From Balneolaceae bacterium (GTDB lineage: Bacteria; Bacteroidota; Rhodothermia; Balneolales; Balneolaceae): DNA of 64,000 nucleotides. The notes under the pieces were generated by a model. That model was not told the origin of the DNA and did no database searches. It saw nothing but the letters and a program-made list of their open reading frames with translations. Below, one piece after another: positions 53,661 to 63,405 of this stretch. The position numbers and the translations under genes are program-made. The first letter of the stretch is position 1, and each line of letters starts with the position of its first letter. The stretch is taken from positions 1 to 64,000 of the forward strand of contig JAFIES010000145.1 in NCBI GenBank assembly GCA_020832415.1, in the 5' to 3' direction.

Positions 53661-54584
53661 ATGAAATCAAAACTTTGGCTGATCTTTGCACTTATTACAA
53701 CAACCTTTTGGGGTGTATGGGGTGCTTTTATACACATAACCGAAGAAGCAGGCTTTCCTGCTACACTTGGCTATGTGGTCTGGTCTTTAACCATGATTCC
53801 ACCCGCTCTTATTGCTCTGAAACTGGTAAACTGGAAAATTGATTACGATTTAAAATCGATCGGGTTTGGAGCTGCTATCGGTTTTCTTGGAGCCGGCGGG
53901 CAGTTGATACTGTTTCATGGGTTGGGAATTGGTCCGGCATATATCATTTTTCCCATCATTGCATTATCGCCGGTTGTTACTGTTTCACTATCATTGCTGA
54001 TATTGAAAGAACGAACGCAACTTAAAGGATGGATCGGTATCGCTTTGGCATTAATAGCCATTCCGCTGCTTTCGTATCAACCCGCTGACAATGCCGCTGT
54101 TGATGGCTATCTGTGGTTGATTCTCGCATTGGGAGTATTTTTTGCCTGGGGTATTCAGGGATTTTTCATGAAGTTTGCGAATGAAACGATGAGTGCAGAA
54201 AGCATCTTTTTCTACATGGCTTTAACCGGCTTGCTTCTCTCCCCTTTCGCTATTGCGATGACCGATTTCTCACAGGATATTAACTGGGGTTTCCAGGGAC
54301 CATACCTTGCCGCGATGATTCAGGTTCTGAACTCAATCGGAGCATTATGCCTTGTTTATGCTTACAGATATGGTAAAGCAATTGTAGTATCACCTCTTAC
54401 AAACGCTGTTGCACCAATTATTACCATTGCAATTTCTCTCACCATTTATGCTGTATTTCCGCATACTGTTACACTTATCGGAATGGCTTTCGCTATAATC
54501 GCTGCATTTTTGCTGGCTGTTGTAGAAGAGAGCACCGAAAAAGTAAAAGAGATAGACAAAAAACTTGAAGAGATTATCGACTAA
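53661..54584 (+). CDS. EamA/DMT-superfamily transporter (sugar or metabolite)
   Basis: 307 aa, ten predicted membrane segments in two halves: FLGAGGQLILFHGLGIGPAY and PIIALSPVVTVSLSLLIL in the first, TDFSQDINWGFQGPYL and LTNAVAPIITIAISL in the second. A charged cytosolic tail (KVKEIDKKLEEI) ends the protein. It is the same length as, and strongly similar to, the carrier at 46201-47124, so the two divergent GalNAc-type operons each have their own copy. Located between kbaY (120 bp) and the cytosolic amidohydrolase (12 bp). Confidence 0.8.
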   Translation: MKSKLWLIFALITTTFWGVWGAFIHITEEAGFPATLGYVVWSLTMIPPALIALKLVNWKIDYDLKSIGFGAAIGFLGAGGQLILFHGLGIGPAYIIFPIIALSPVVTVSLSLLILKERTQLKGWIGIALALIAIPLLSYQPADNAAVDGYLWLILALGVFFAWGIQGFFMKFANETMSAESIFFYMALTGLLLSPFAIAMTDFSQDINWGFQGPYLAAMIQVLNSIGALCLVYAYRYGKAIVVSPLTNAVAPIITIAISLTIYAVFPHTVTLIGMAFAIIAAFLLAVVEESTEKVKEIDKKLEEIID

Positions 54585-54596
54585 GAAGTTTCTTAT

Positions 54597-55613
54597 ATGC
54601 TTAAACAAACAGAAGAACTATACCGGGGCATCGACAAAATCGATGCCCATATCCATCAAAACAGCAGAAGAACAGCCCTTCTTGAAGAAGCTGAAAAGGA
54701 GGGCTTTCAACTGGTTACCATCAATACTGAAGTGCCTGATTTCCCGGCAATCGACGAGCAGCGTGAAATTGCCCTTGCCTGCAATCAAAAAAAAACCGGG
54801 ATTCTCAATTTCATGGCTACATTCAGTGCGAATGGGTGGGGAGAGCCGGACTGGCAGGTTAAAGCACTGGCACAAATTCAGACCGGCATCAACCATGGAG
54901 CCGTTTCCGTTAAAATCTGGAAAAATTTCGGAATGGAGCTGCGCGATTCAAACGGTGATTTTGTAATGGCAGATCATCCTTCACTCAATACCATTTATGA
55001 AACACTCGAAAAAAATGGCATCACACTGATAGCCCATATCGGTGAGCCAAAAAATTGCTGGCTTCCCATCGAAGAGATGACAGTAAATGGAGACCGTGAT
55101 TACTTTTCCAAAAATCCGCGATACCATATGTATCTGCATAAAGAGTATCCTTCATATGAAGAACACCTGCAGGCCCGTGACCGCGTTCTGAAAAAGTTCA
55201 GAAACCTGAGGTTTGTTGGAGCACATCTGGCCAGCCATGAATGGAGTGTAGATAAAGTAGCTGAATGGCTTGATACATTTCCGGGTGCGGGTGTGGATCT
55301 TGCTGAGAGGGTTTGCCACTTGCAATACCAGGCAGTGGAAAATCAGCCAAAGGTTAAGGCATTTATGGAAAAATATCAGGATCGGATTATCTACGGCACC
55401 GATCAGATTGATGACGGAAGCCTTGATGCTGCCGAGCTCCGGGCAACCATCAGAAAAAAATGGCATGAGGAGTTTCAGTTTTTTGCAGAGGAAAGTACAC
55501 AAACCAGCAAGCAGGTAGATAAACCTTTCAAGGGGCTTGGATTAGATAAATCTGTACTCACAAAAATTTTCTGCTCCAATGCTCTTAAGTACTATCCCAA
55601 AATTGATAATTAA
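54597..55613 (+). CDS. Cytosolic amidohydrolase-2 family protein
   Basis: 338 aa and, alone among the six paralogues, without any export signal: the protein begins only 17 residues before HIH (18-20, KIDAHIH). AHIGEP, GAHLASHEWS and YGTD complete the metal set. It is co-transcribed with agaS and the tagatose branch and 12 bp after the DMT carrier. No AgaA/NagA-type deacetylase is seen in this operon, so this enzyme is a candidate to replace it (N-acetylgalactosamine-6-phosphate deacetylation) or to open a lactone. Both are inference from context. Confidence 0.8.
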   Translation: MLKQTEELYRGIDKIDAHIHQNSRRTALLEEAEKEGFQLVTINTEVPDFPAIDEQREIALACNQKKTGILNFMATFSANGWGEPDWQVKALAQIQTGINHGAVSVKIWKNFGMELRDSNGDFVMADHPSLNTIYETLEKNGITLIAHIGEPKNCWLPIEEMTVNGDRDYFSKNPRYHMYLHKEYPSYEEHLQARDRVLKKFRNLRFVGAHLASHEWSVDKVAEWLDTFPGAGVDLAERVCHLQYQAVENQPKVKAFMEKYQDRIIYGTDQIDDGSLDAAELRATIRKKWHEEFQFFAEESTQTSKQVDKPFKGLGLDKSVLTKIFCSNALKYYPKIDN

Positions 55614-55726
55614 TTAAAATTCATCTTTGAATTTAATACAGGTTTTATAATACTGTCTGCCATTATGTAACAGTTTCCCGATTCTGTTAAAAAGTGCTTA
55701 ATCAAACACAAATAAGGTAAAAAACC

Positions 55727-57535
55727 ATGCTACTTGCTTTTGTTGACTGGCTGATTGTTGGAGCGTACATGCTCTTCTCACTTGTGGTTGGCTTATGGGT
55801 TATGAAAAAAGCCGGAAAAAACTCCACTGAATTTTTTGCAGCCGGTAAAAATATGCCCTGGTGGCTTCTGGGTATATCCATGGTGGCTACAACCTTTTCT
55901 ACAGACACCCCCAATCTTGTAACGGATATTGTTCGCCAAAATGGCGTTGCCGGTAACTGGACGTGGTGGGCTTTTCTTTTAACGGGAATGCTTACTGTAT
56001 TTGTCTATGCAAACCTTTGGCGCCGGTCCGGTATTCTGACGGATGTTGAATTTTATGAACTTCGATATAGCGGGAAGTCAGCTGCTTTCTTAAGGGGATT
56101 CAGGGCTGTTTACCTCGGGCTTATTTTTAATGTAATCATTATGGCCAGTGTATCTCTGGCTGCCATCAAGATTGGCACGGTGCTTATGGGGCTGACTCCC
56201 TTTCAAACCATTTTGATTGCCGGGGTAGTAACCGTTATATATAGTGCACTTGGCGGGCTTCGTGGGGTTTTGATTACAGACTTTTTCCAGTTTTTCCTCT
56301 CCATTTTAGGTGGCCTTGTGGCTGCTTATGTTGCCGTTACCCATCCGGATATTGGCAGTTTATCCAATCTGCTTACGCATGAGGATGTGAAGCCGATGCT
56401 TAATATGCTGCCCGATTTTTCCGATCATTCACAACTGCTGGCTATCCTTATTATTCCCCTGGCTGTACAGTGGTGGAGTGTTTACTATCCTGGTGCTGAG
56501 CCGGGCGGTGGTGGATATGTAGCACAGCGAATGTTTGCTGCCAAAAACGAAAATCACTCGATCGGTGCTGTGTTTCTTTTCAACGCACTGCATTATGCAC
56601 TTCGCCCCTGGCCATGGATTATTGTTGGTCTTTGTTCACTCATTGTCTTCCCCGATCTTGATTCAATTCGCGAGGCATTCCCGCAGGCTGCAGATGTTGT
56701 AGATCATGACATGGGATATCCCGCCATGCTTACCTTCCTGCCTGCCGGCTGGATGGGTTTGGTTATTGCCGCACTTATTGCTGCCTATATGTCTACCATA
56801 TCAACCCACCTTAACTGGGGTTCATCGTACCTGGTTAATGACTTCTATAAGCGATTTTTACGGCCGCAAAGCAGTGAAAAAGAGCTGGTGAATGTTGGCC
56901 GTATTTCTACGGTAATTCTTATGGTATTTGCCGGAGCTCTCGCACTGGTTATGCAATCGGCTTTGGATAATTTCCAAATCATCCTGCAAATTGGTGCCGG
57001 AACCGGTCTTATATTTATCCTCAGATGGTTCTGGTGGCGGGTAAATGCCTGGAGCGAAATTGCTGCAATGGCTATCTCGTTCCTTGTAGCGCTCTATTTC
57101 AGATTTATGCATGTTCATACAGAGCTTCCACTATTAACCGGCTGGCAAGAGCTTCTTGTTGGTGTTACCCTTACCACTATCGGCTGGGTTGCTGTAACCT
57201 ATCTTACACGGCCAACCGATGATGATACACTGGTAAATTTCTGCAAGCTGATTCGCCCCGGCGGACCCGGATGGGAGAAAGTAAAAAGTATGGCCAGCCG
57301 AAGAGGCTTACATATGAATGAAATTGAAGACGAGGCCTGGAGAGTCCCTCAGGGAATATACTGCATGGTTTTAGGCTGTATATTTGTTTATGGAATTTTA
57401 CTTGCTACCGGTTACTGGATATATGGAAATATTGCACCGGCTACACTCCTTACCGTAGTTGTATTTATTAGCGGGTGGGCACTTATCAAAGGCTGGAAGA
57501 AACTGTTATTAATTTCTCCTTCTGATGAAGAATAA
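55727..57535 (+). CDS. Sodium:solute symporter (SSS family)
   Basis: 602 aa with about 14-15 membrane segments. SSS features: FFAAGKNMPWWLLGISMVAT near residue 37, TDVEFYELRY (about 105), SALGGLRGVLITDFFQFF (about 180-197), and LIAAYMSTISTHLNWGSSY (about 352) around the sodium site. A longer loop carries AEPGGGGYVAQRM. Family carriers import sugars, sialic acid or other solutes with Na+. It is the last gene of the agaS operon, 113 bp after the amidohydrolase, ending at a bidirectional terminator. Likely the uptake system for the sugar degraded by this operon. Confidence 0.88.
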   Translation: MLLAFVDWLIVGAYMLFSLVVGLWVMKKAGKNSTEFFAAGKNMPWWLLGISMVATTFSTDTPNLVTDIVRQNGVAGNWTWWAFLLTGMLTVFVYANLWRRSGILTDVEFYELRYSGKSAAFLRGFRAVYLGLIFNVIIMASVSLAAIKIGTVLMGLTPFQTILIAGVVTVIYSALGGLRGVLITDFFQFFLSILGGLVAAYVAVTHPDIGSLSNLLTHEDVKPMLNMLPDFSDHSQLLAILIIPLAVQWWSVYYPGAEPGGGGYVAQRMFAAKNENHSIGAVFLFNALHYALRPWPWIIVGLCSLIVFPDLDSIREAFPQAADVVDHDMGYPAMLTFLPAGWMGLVIAALIAAYMSTISTHLNWGSSYLVNDFYKRFLRPQSSEKELVNVGRISTVILMVFAGALALVMQSALDNFQIILQIGAGTGLIFILRWFWWRVNAWSEIAAMAISFLVALYFRFMHVHTELPLLTGWQELLVGVTLTTIGWVAVTYLTRPTDDDTLVNFCKLIRPGGPGWEKVKSMASRRGLHMNEIEDEAWRVPQGIYCMVLGCIFVYGILLATGYWIYGNIAPATLLTVVVFISGWALIKGWKKLLLISPSDEE

Positions 57536-57565
57536 ACAGAATATATATCCCGAATCAATCTCCAT

Positions 57566-57605
57566 AAAAAAATCCCCTTCAACACAATGAAGGGGATTTT
57601 TTTTT
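57566..57605. terminator. Bidirectional terminator
   Basis: AATCCCCTTCA (from 57571) pairs with TGAAGGGGATT (to 57598), short loop, A-run before and T-run after. It sits between the convergent SSS and DeoR-family genes and serves both. Confidence 0.85.
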
Positions 57606-57629
57606 GATTTTAAACTACCTGAAAGCTGA

Positions 57630-58394
57630 TTAGACTTTAATCACATTAATATTTCTTCTAAGCAGCTCCGATTCAAACTGGCTCGAAATGTTCGTATCTG
57701 TAATGATTGTGCTTATCACATCCACATCACAAATATAGGAGAAACTGTGGCGGCCGAACTTGCTTGAATCGGCTATGGCAATTACCTGCTGAGCGCGTGC
57801 AACCATTGTTCTGTTTAGCTGGGCTTCCATAGGATTTGGCGTGGTCAATCCATAGCGGATATCGAGACCGTCTACCCCAAGAAACAGTTTGTCAAAATAG
57901 TAATTACTAATGGTTGCTTCCGCTTCGGGGCCAACAAGCGAAAACGACTCCTTTCTGAGTACTCCCCCGGTAAGCATTACATTCAGGTTATCGAAACCGC
58001 CAAGTTTCAGCGCAATATTAATGGCATTTGTCATGATGGTTAGATTTTTCTTTTCAGAAAGCCGCTGGGCAACTTCCATTGCTGTAGTTCCTGAATCGAG
58101 CAGAATTGAATCAGAGTCTTTAATCAGCTCCATAGCTTTCTCACCGATACGCTGCTTCTCTTTCTGAAACAGCTTCTGCTTCTCTTCCAGAGTGGGATCT
58201 TCATATACATTTTTACGGATAAGTGCTCCGCCGTGTGTTCTGTGAAGAATCCCTTTTTTCTCGAGAAAATCGAGGTCATTTCTGATAGTGACGCTCGATA
58301 CATCAAAACGCTCACTTAAATTATCAACCCTTACCTTACCATTATTTTGAATAATCTGGATGATACTGTCCCTTCGCTCTACTGTAGATCTCAT
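57630..58394 (-). CDS. DeoR/GlpR-family transcriptional regulator (AgaR-like candidate)
   Basis: 254 aa, standard for DeoR-type sugar repressors. Winged helix-turn-helix at about 5-57 (RVDNLSERFDVSSVTIRNDLDFLEKKGILHRTHGGALI), then the sugar-phosphate-sensing isomerase-like domain with ILLDSGTTAMEVAQ, VMLTGGVLRKESFSLVG, DKLFLGVDGLD and VIAIADSSKFGR. Such proteins leave their operators when a sugar phosphate binds. It lies convergent with the agaS operon; E. coli AgaR, a member of this family, controls the homologous aga genes. TTTCGTTT sites upstream of agaS, susC and two amidohydrolase genes are its probable targets. Confidence 0.87.
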   Translation of the reverse strand: MRSTVERRDSIIQIIQNNGKVRVDNLSERFDVSSVTIRNDLDFLEKKGILHRTHGGALIRKNVYEDPTLEEKQKLFQKEKQRIGEKAMELIKDSDSILLDSGTTAMEVAQRLSEKKNLTIMTNAINIALKLGGFDNLNVMLTGGVLRKESFSLVGPEAEATISNYYFDKLFLGVDGLDIRYGLTTPNPMEAQLNRTMVARAQQVIAIADSSKFGRHSFSYICDVDVISTIITDTNISSQFESELLRRNINVIKV

Positions 58395-58495
58395 GTTCTT
58401 TTGATTTAAATGAATAAAACTGAAATAAAGTAATTTATTTACTAATTGTTTTCAAAATCTTTTGTTTTGATAAAAAAACCTTTCGATCAATTTAT

Positions 58496-58534
58496 AAAAA
58501 AAAGCCTCACTCCAAAAGTTTGAAGTGAGGCTTT
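58496..58534 (-). terminator. Rho-independent terminator after groEL
   Basis: Minus strand: AAGCCTCACT pairs with AGTGAGGCTT (58523-58532 and 58502-58511), loop about 11, followed by eight T. It ends the groES-groEL transcript 38 bp after the groEL stop and insulates the DeoR-family gene. Confidence 0.85.
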
Positions 58535-58571
58535 TATAAGAATTAACTCTGTATGGTTTGGTGGGAGGAAA

Positions 58572-60254
<1,683 letters not shown>

Positions 60255-60285
60255 TTAGTATTAAAATTGTTTGGTTAAACGATGA

Positions 60286-60573
60286 TTATGATACAACTCC
60301 GAGAATGTCAGATTCTCTCATAATCAGGAACTCTTCTCCATCAAGTGTGACCTCTGTACCGGAATATTTTCCGTAGAGAATTTCATCTCCTTCTTTAACA
60401 GACATGTCAATCTTGTTTCCATTTTCAACCTTTCCGGGGCCTGCAGCTACTACAGTTCCTCGTTGTGGTTTCTCTTTTGCTGTGTCCGGGATAATGATTC
60501 CTGAACTTGTTTTCTCTTCAGCTTCAACCGGACGAACCAGAACACGGTCGCTTAATGGTTTAATGGTGGCCAT
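60286..60573 (-). CDS. groES: Co-chaperonin GroES
   Basis: 95 aa. [25 protein letters not shown] at the start (roof and mobile loop), GKYSGTEV and [15 protein letters not shown] at the end. It caps the GroEL ring. A strong ribosome-binding sequence (AAAGGAGTC) lies 6-14 nt before its ATG, unusual in this AT-rich genome where most genes show little Shine-Dalgarno pairing. I looked for a CIRCE element upstream and saw none. Confidence 0.97.
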   Translation of the reverse strand: MATIKPLSDRVLVRPVEAEEKTSSGIIIPDTAKEKPQRGTVVAAGPGKVENGNKIDMSVKEGDEILYGKYSGTEVTLDGEEFLIMRESDILGVVS

Positions 60574-60752
60574 AAAATGACTCCTTTACTTTTTAGTTTT
60601 TGTTGATTGTTAAAAATTTTTCTGCACATCAGTTGTGCTTTGGTGATAAGTGAAGCAAAACCCGTACCAAAAAAAATGATTTGCCAAAAGAAGCCAAATT
60701 ACCTCAATTATCCCCTGTTGATGTATCATGCCCCGTTCTCTTTGACGGAATT

Positions 60753-61532
60753 TCAGCCAAACGTGCCAAGTTGTTCAAAATGTGCTGTCAACTTTTCATA
60801 AGTTTGCGGATCTAACGCCTCAGCCCTCAGGCTGAAATCGAATTCTTTTTCAGGCAGTTCGGTATTTAATCCCTTTAGTGAATTACTCAGCTTTTTTCTG
60901 CGCTGATTAAATGCCATCCTCACAACTGTCTTTAAATTTTCGTCTGAGCAGGCCAATTGCCCTTTATCGAACGTAAGTTTCAGAACGGCACTTTGTACAT
61001 TTGGTGGCGGGTAAAAAACCTGCGGGGGCACATCAAACAGAATTTCTGGAGTGCTCATCAGCTGTGTTTGCACGCTTAAAATTCCGTACGCTTTCGTGCG
61101 GGGTACCGCAACAATACGCTCAGCAACTTCTTTCTGCATCATCAGAATGGCACTGGTTAGCCGGCTGCGTTGTTCAAGAATGGCAAAAAGTATCTGGCTG
61201 GTTATGTAGTAAGGAAGATTTCCCACCACATGAACCGGTTTGTCGCTCTCAGTGATTGCAGACCAATCCGTTTTCAGAATGTCCTGTTTTATAAGGTTCA
61301 GATCGGGATACTTCTCCTCAAGAAAATCGATCATTCGCTGATCAATCTCTATGGCAGTCAGATCTTTATATTGATGCAGCAGCTGTTCAGTCAGTGCTCC
61401 GGCACCCGGCCCAATCTCTATAACTTTATCTTCGGGTCCGGCAGGAATGGCATCCGCAATTTTTCGGATCATATTTCCATCCTTCAGAAAATGCTGCCCA
61501 AGGCTCTTTTTTGTTGCCGGATGGTTTGCCAT
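60753..61532 (-). CDS. rsmA: 16S rRNA dimethyladenosine transferase (RsmA/KsgA)
   Basis: 259 aa. LGQHFLKD (11-18), SAM-binding EIGPGAGALTEQLL (39-52), and the catalytic NLPYYI (105-110) that dimethylates A1518/A1519 of 16S rRNA. YPPPNVQSAVLKL and FNQRRKKLSNSL mark the C-terminal RNA-binding part. It is 179 bp upstream of groES on the same strand and divergent from the alanine dehydrogenase gene. Confidence 0.95.
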   Translation of the reverse strand: MANHPATKKSLGQHFLKDGNMIRKIADAIPAGPEDKVIEIGPGAGALTEQLLHQYKDLTAIEIDQRMIDFLEEKYPDLNLIKQDILKTDWSAITESDKPVHVVGNLPYYITSQILFAILEQRSRLTSAILMMQKEVAERIVAVPRTKAYGILSVQTQLMSTPEILFDVPPQVFYPPPNVQSAVLKLTFDKGQLACSDENLKTVVRMAFNQRRKKLSNSLKGLNTELPEKEFDFSLRAEALDPQTYEKLTAHFEQLGTFG

Positions 61533-61626
61533 AGAAAATATCTTCTTCAGTTTTGTTACCTTATTAAATCATCATCAAAATACAACCTTAGCAAGCCACT
61601 TGTAACCCGAATTTAAACACTGCCAA

Positions 61627-62841
61627 ATGGAGCTGAGCCCTTTCGATACCGAACAGATAGGCATTAAAACGCTTGAGAAAAGCCTGATGAAAACCAAATC
61701 AAAGACCTCTTTGAAAATCGGGCTGCCAAAAGAAACCTCCAATGATGAACGGCGCATATCTCTTACGCCCGGGGGTGTTTCCATCCTCACAGCCAACGGA
61801 CACGAAGTGCTTGTTGAAAAAAACGCCGGGATTGATGCACATTTTTCCGATCACGACTACGAAGAAGCCGGGGCTGAAATTGCCTACAGTGCCGAAGAGC
61901 TGTTCCGTAAATCGGAGATGATTGTGAAGGTAGCTCCTCCCACCAAAACCGAACTTAGCTGGATGCAGCCAAATCAGATTCTCTTATCGGCTCTTCATCT
62001 TGGCCATACCAGCCAGGAATTTATGAATACTCTCATCGAAAAAGGCATCTGTGCCATCGGGTATGAATTCATCAAAAGTGAAGATGGTGAGTTTCCAATT
62101 GTGCGGATGATGCACGAAATTACAGGCTCCATGTCGGTTCAGATAGCGGCGCACTATCTGGAAAACAGCAGTGACGGGCAGGGCATTATGCTTGGAGGAA
62201 TCTCAGGCATACCGCCTGCAACAGTAGCCATTCTGGGAGCCGGAATTACCGGTGAATACGCCGCCCGAACTGCACTTGGCTATGGTGCACAAGTGTTTGT
62301 GATGGACAACAACCTCACCCAGCTTCGACGCCTCGAAAATGCACTCGATCGCAGAATTATTACGGCCACTGCAAATCATCAATACCTCTCTACTGCACTC
62401 GGCTTTGCTGATGTTGTGATTGGTGCCGCGATGACAGAAGGCGAACGAGCACCCTGCTGGGTTACCGACCCAATGGTGCAGAGCATGAAACCCGGCAGTG
62501 TAATTGTGGATACAGTGATTGATCAGGGCGGATGCATTTCCAGCAGCGTACCAACTACCCACTCGAACCCTGTGTTCACCAAGTATGATGTAGTGCACTA
62601 CTGCGTACCCAATATCCCCTCAAATGTAGCTCGTACAGCAACGTACGCTCTCAACAATGTGATTGTACCCTATCTGATAGAATTTGGCGATTCCGGCGGA
62701 ATTCAACACTGCCTCTGGAAAAATACAGCCTTGCGAAACGGAACATATACGTACAAAAAAAATCTTACAAAGAAATCCCTGGCCGATCAGTTCAACATTC
62801 CGTTTCGCGATATTGAAGTGTTGATAGCGAGCCAGATTTAA
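61627..62841 (+). CDS. ald: Alanine dehydrogenase
   Basis: 404 aa. After an N-terminal extension of about 28 residues (shared with Bacteroidota members), GLPKETSNDERRISLTPGG begins the AlaDh/PNT N-domain. Catalytic residues: His124 (SALHLGH) and Asp in VIDQGG (about 305); KVAPP (101-105). NAD motif VAILGAGITGEYAA (200-213). It interconverts alanine and pyruvate plus ammonia. Monocistronic. The start could be one of two Met codons; I keep the longer form because related proteins share the extension. Confidence 0.9.
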   Translation: MELSPFDTEQIGIKTLEKSLMKTKSKTSLKIGLPKETSNDERRISLTPGGVSILTANGHEVLVEKNAGIDAHFSDHDYEEAGAEIAYSAEELFRKSEMIVKVAPPTKTELSWMQPNQILLSALHLGHTSQEFMNTLIEKGICAIGYEFIKSEDGEFPIVRMMHEITGSMSVQIAAHYLENSSDGQGIMLGGISGIPPATVAILGAGITGEYAARTALGYGAQVFVMDNNLTQLRRLENALDRRIITATANHQYLSTALGFADVVIGAAMTEGERAPCWVTDPMVQSMKPGSVIVDTVIDQGGCISSSVPTTHSNPVFTKYDVVHYCVPNIPSNVARTATYALNNVIVPYLIEFGDSGGIQHCLWKNTALRNGTYTYKKNLTKKSLADQFNIPFRDIEVLIASQI

Positions 62842-62928
62842 TTACGTTTTAGGTTCGAGGTAACTGGTCTTTTTAAAAAATCATCTAAACTCAGCCTGTA
62901 CGATTTAAAAAATCCAAACAGAATAAAC

Positions 62929-63297
62929 ATGTCAAAATCAGAACTGAGCGAAAAGAATTACAGGAGAATTGCCTATATCAACTGGCTGCTCTCAGTTCCC
63001 ATTTTGCTGATTACTTCCTGGCCCTATTATATGCTGAGCGAACAACTTCACATCAGCAGAACTGTATCACTGCCGGGTTCCATTCTCTTTGCACTCCCCT
63101 TCATGTTAACCATCCTTCACGGGCATGTTACTATGGCGCTGGGTGCAACTCACCGGCATCATTATTATAACTGGCTGCATAATCGCCCGCTTACATTCGG
63201 GCTGTTATTTCATCCGGTTATAACCAGCACACGATTTCGGCTGTTACTTTTTTTTATGAGCCTGATTTTACTTACCGCAGGCTTTTTAATTAGATGA
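62929..63297 (+). CDS. Small membrane protein of unknown function
   Basis: 122 aa, not recognised. Three hydrophobic segments (about 14-34, 48-70, 102-120) separated by basic/histidine-rich loops: THRHHYYNWLHNRPLTFG. SLPGSILFALPFMLTILHGHVTMALG is the longest apolar stretch. It follows ald by 87 bp on the same strand and could be co-transcribed. No function is proposed. Confidence 0.65.
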   Translation: MSKSELSEKNYRRIAYINWLLSVPILLITSWPYYMLSEQLHISRTVSLPGSILFALPFMLTILHGHVTMALGATHRHHYYNWLHNRPLTFGLLFHPVITSTRFRLLLFFMSLILLTAGFLIR

Positions 63298-63331
63298 GAT
63301 TTTACTGACGCTTGAAACCTATGTAGTAGAT

Positions 63332-63384
63332 AAAAAAGTGTCAGGCTGCCCATGATTTCAAAAAAAATCAAAGGCAACCTGACA
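63332..63384 (-). terminator. Rho-independent terminator after acs
   Basis: Minus strand: TGTCAGG-TTGCC pairs with GGCAGCC-TGACA (63374-63384 and 63339-63350), a long A/T-rich loop, then CTTTTTTATC. It lies 22 bp after the acs stop and also faces the convergent membrane-protein gene. Confidence 0.7.
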
Positions 63385-63405
63385 TAGATGATAGTTTCAC
63401 TTAAT

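Noticed and set aside
30016-58394. A sulfoquinovose (sulfo-EMP) locus, suggested by a mutarotase-like protein, a class I aldolase, sugar kinases and a DeoR regulator
   Set aside because: No sulfoquinovosidase of GH31 type, no SLA reductase or sulfonate exporter, and the isomerase is FucI-like rather than YihS-like. A GH188-type activity among the GH109-like proteins remains open.
60574-60752. A CIRCE element controlling groES-groEL
   Set aside because: The TTAGCACTC-N9-GAGTGCTAA dyad is not present in the gap.
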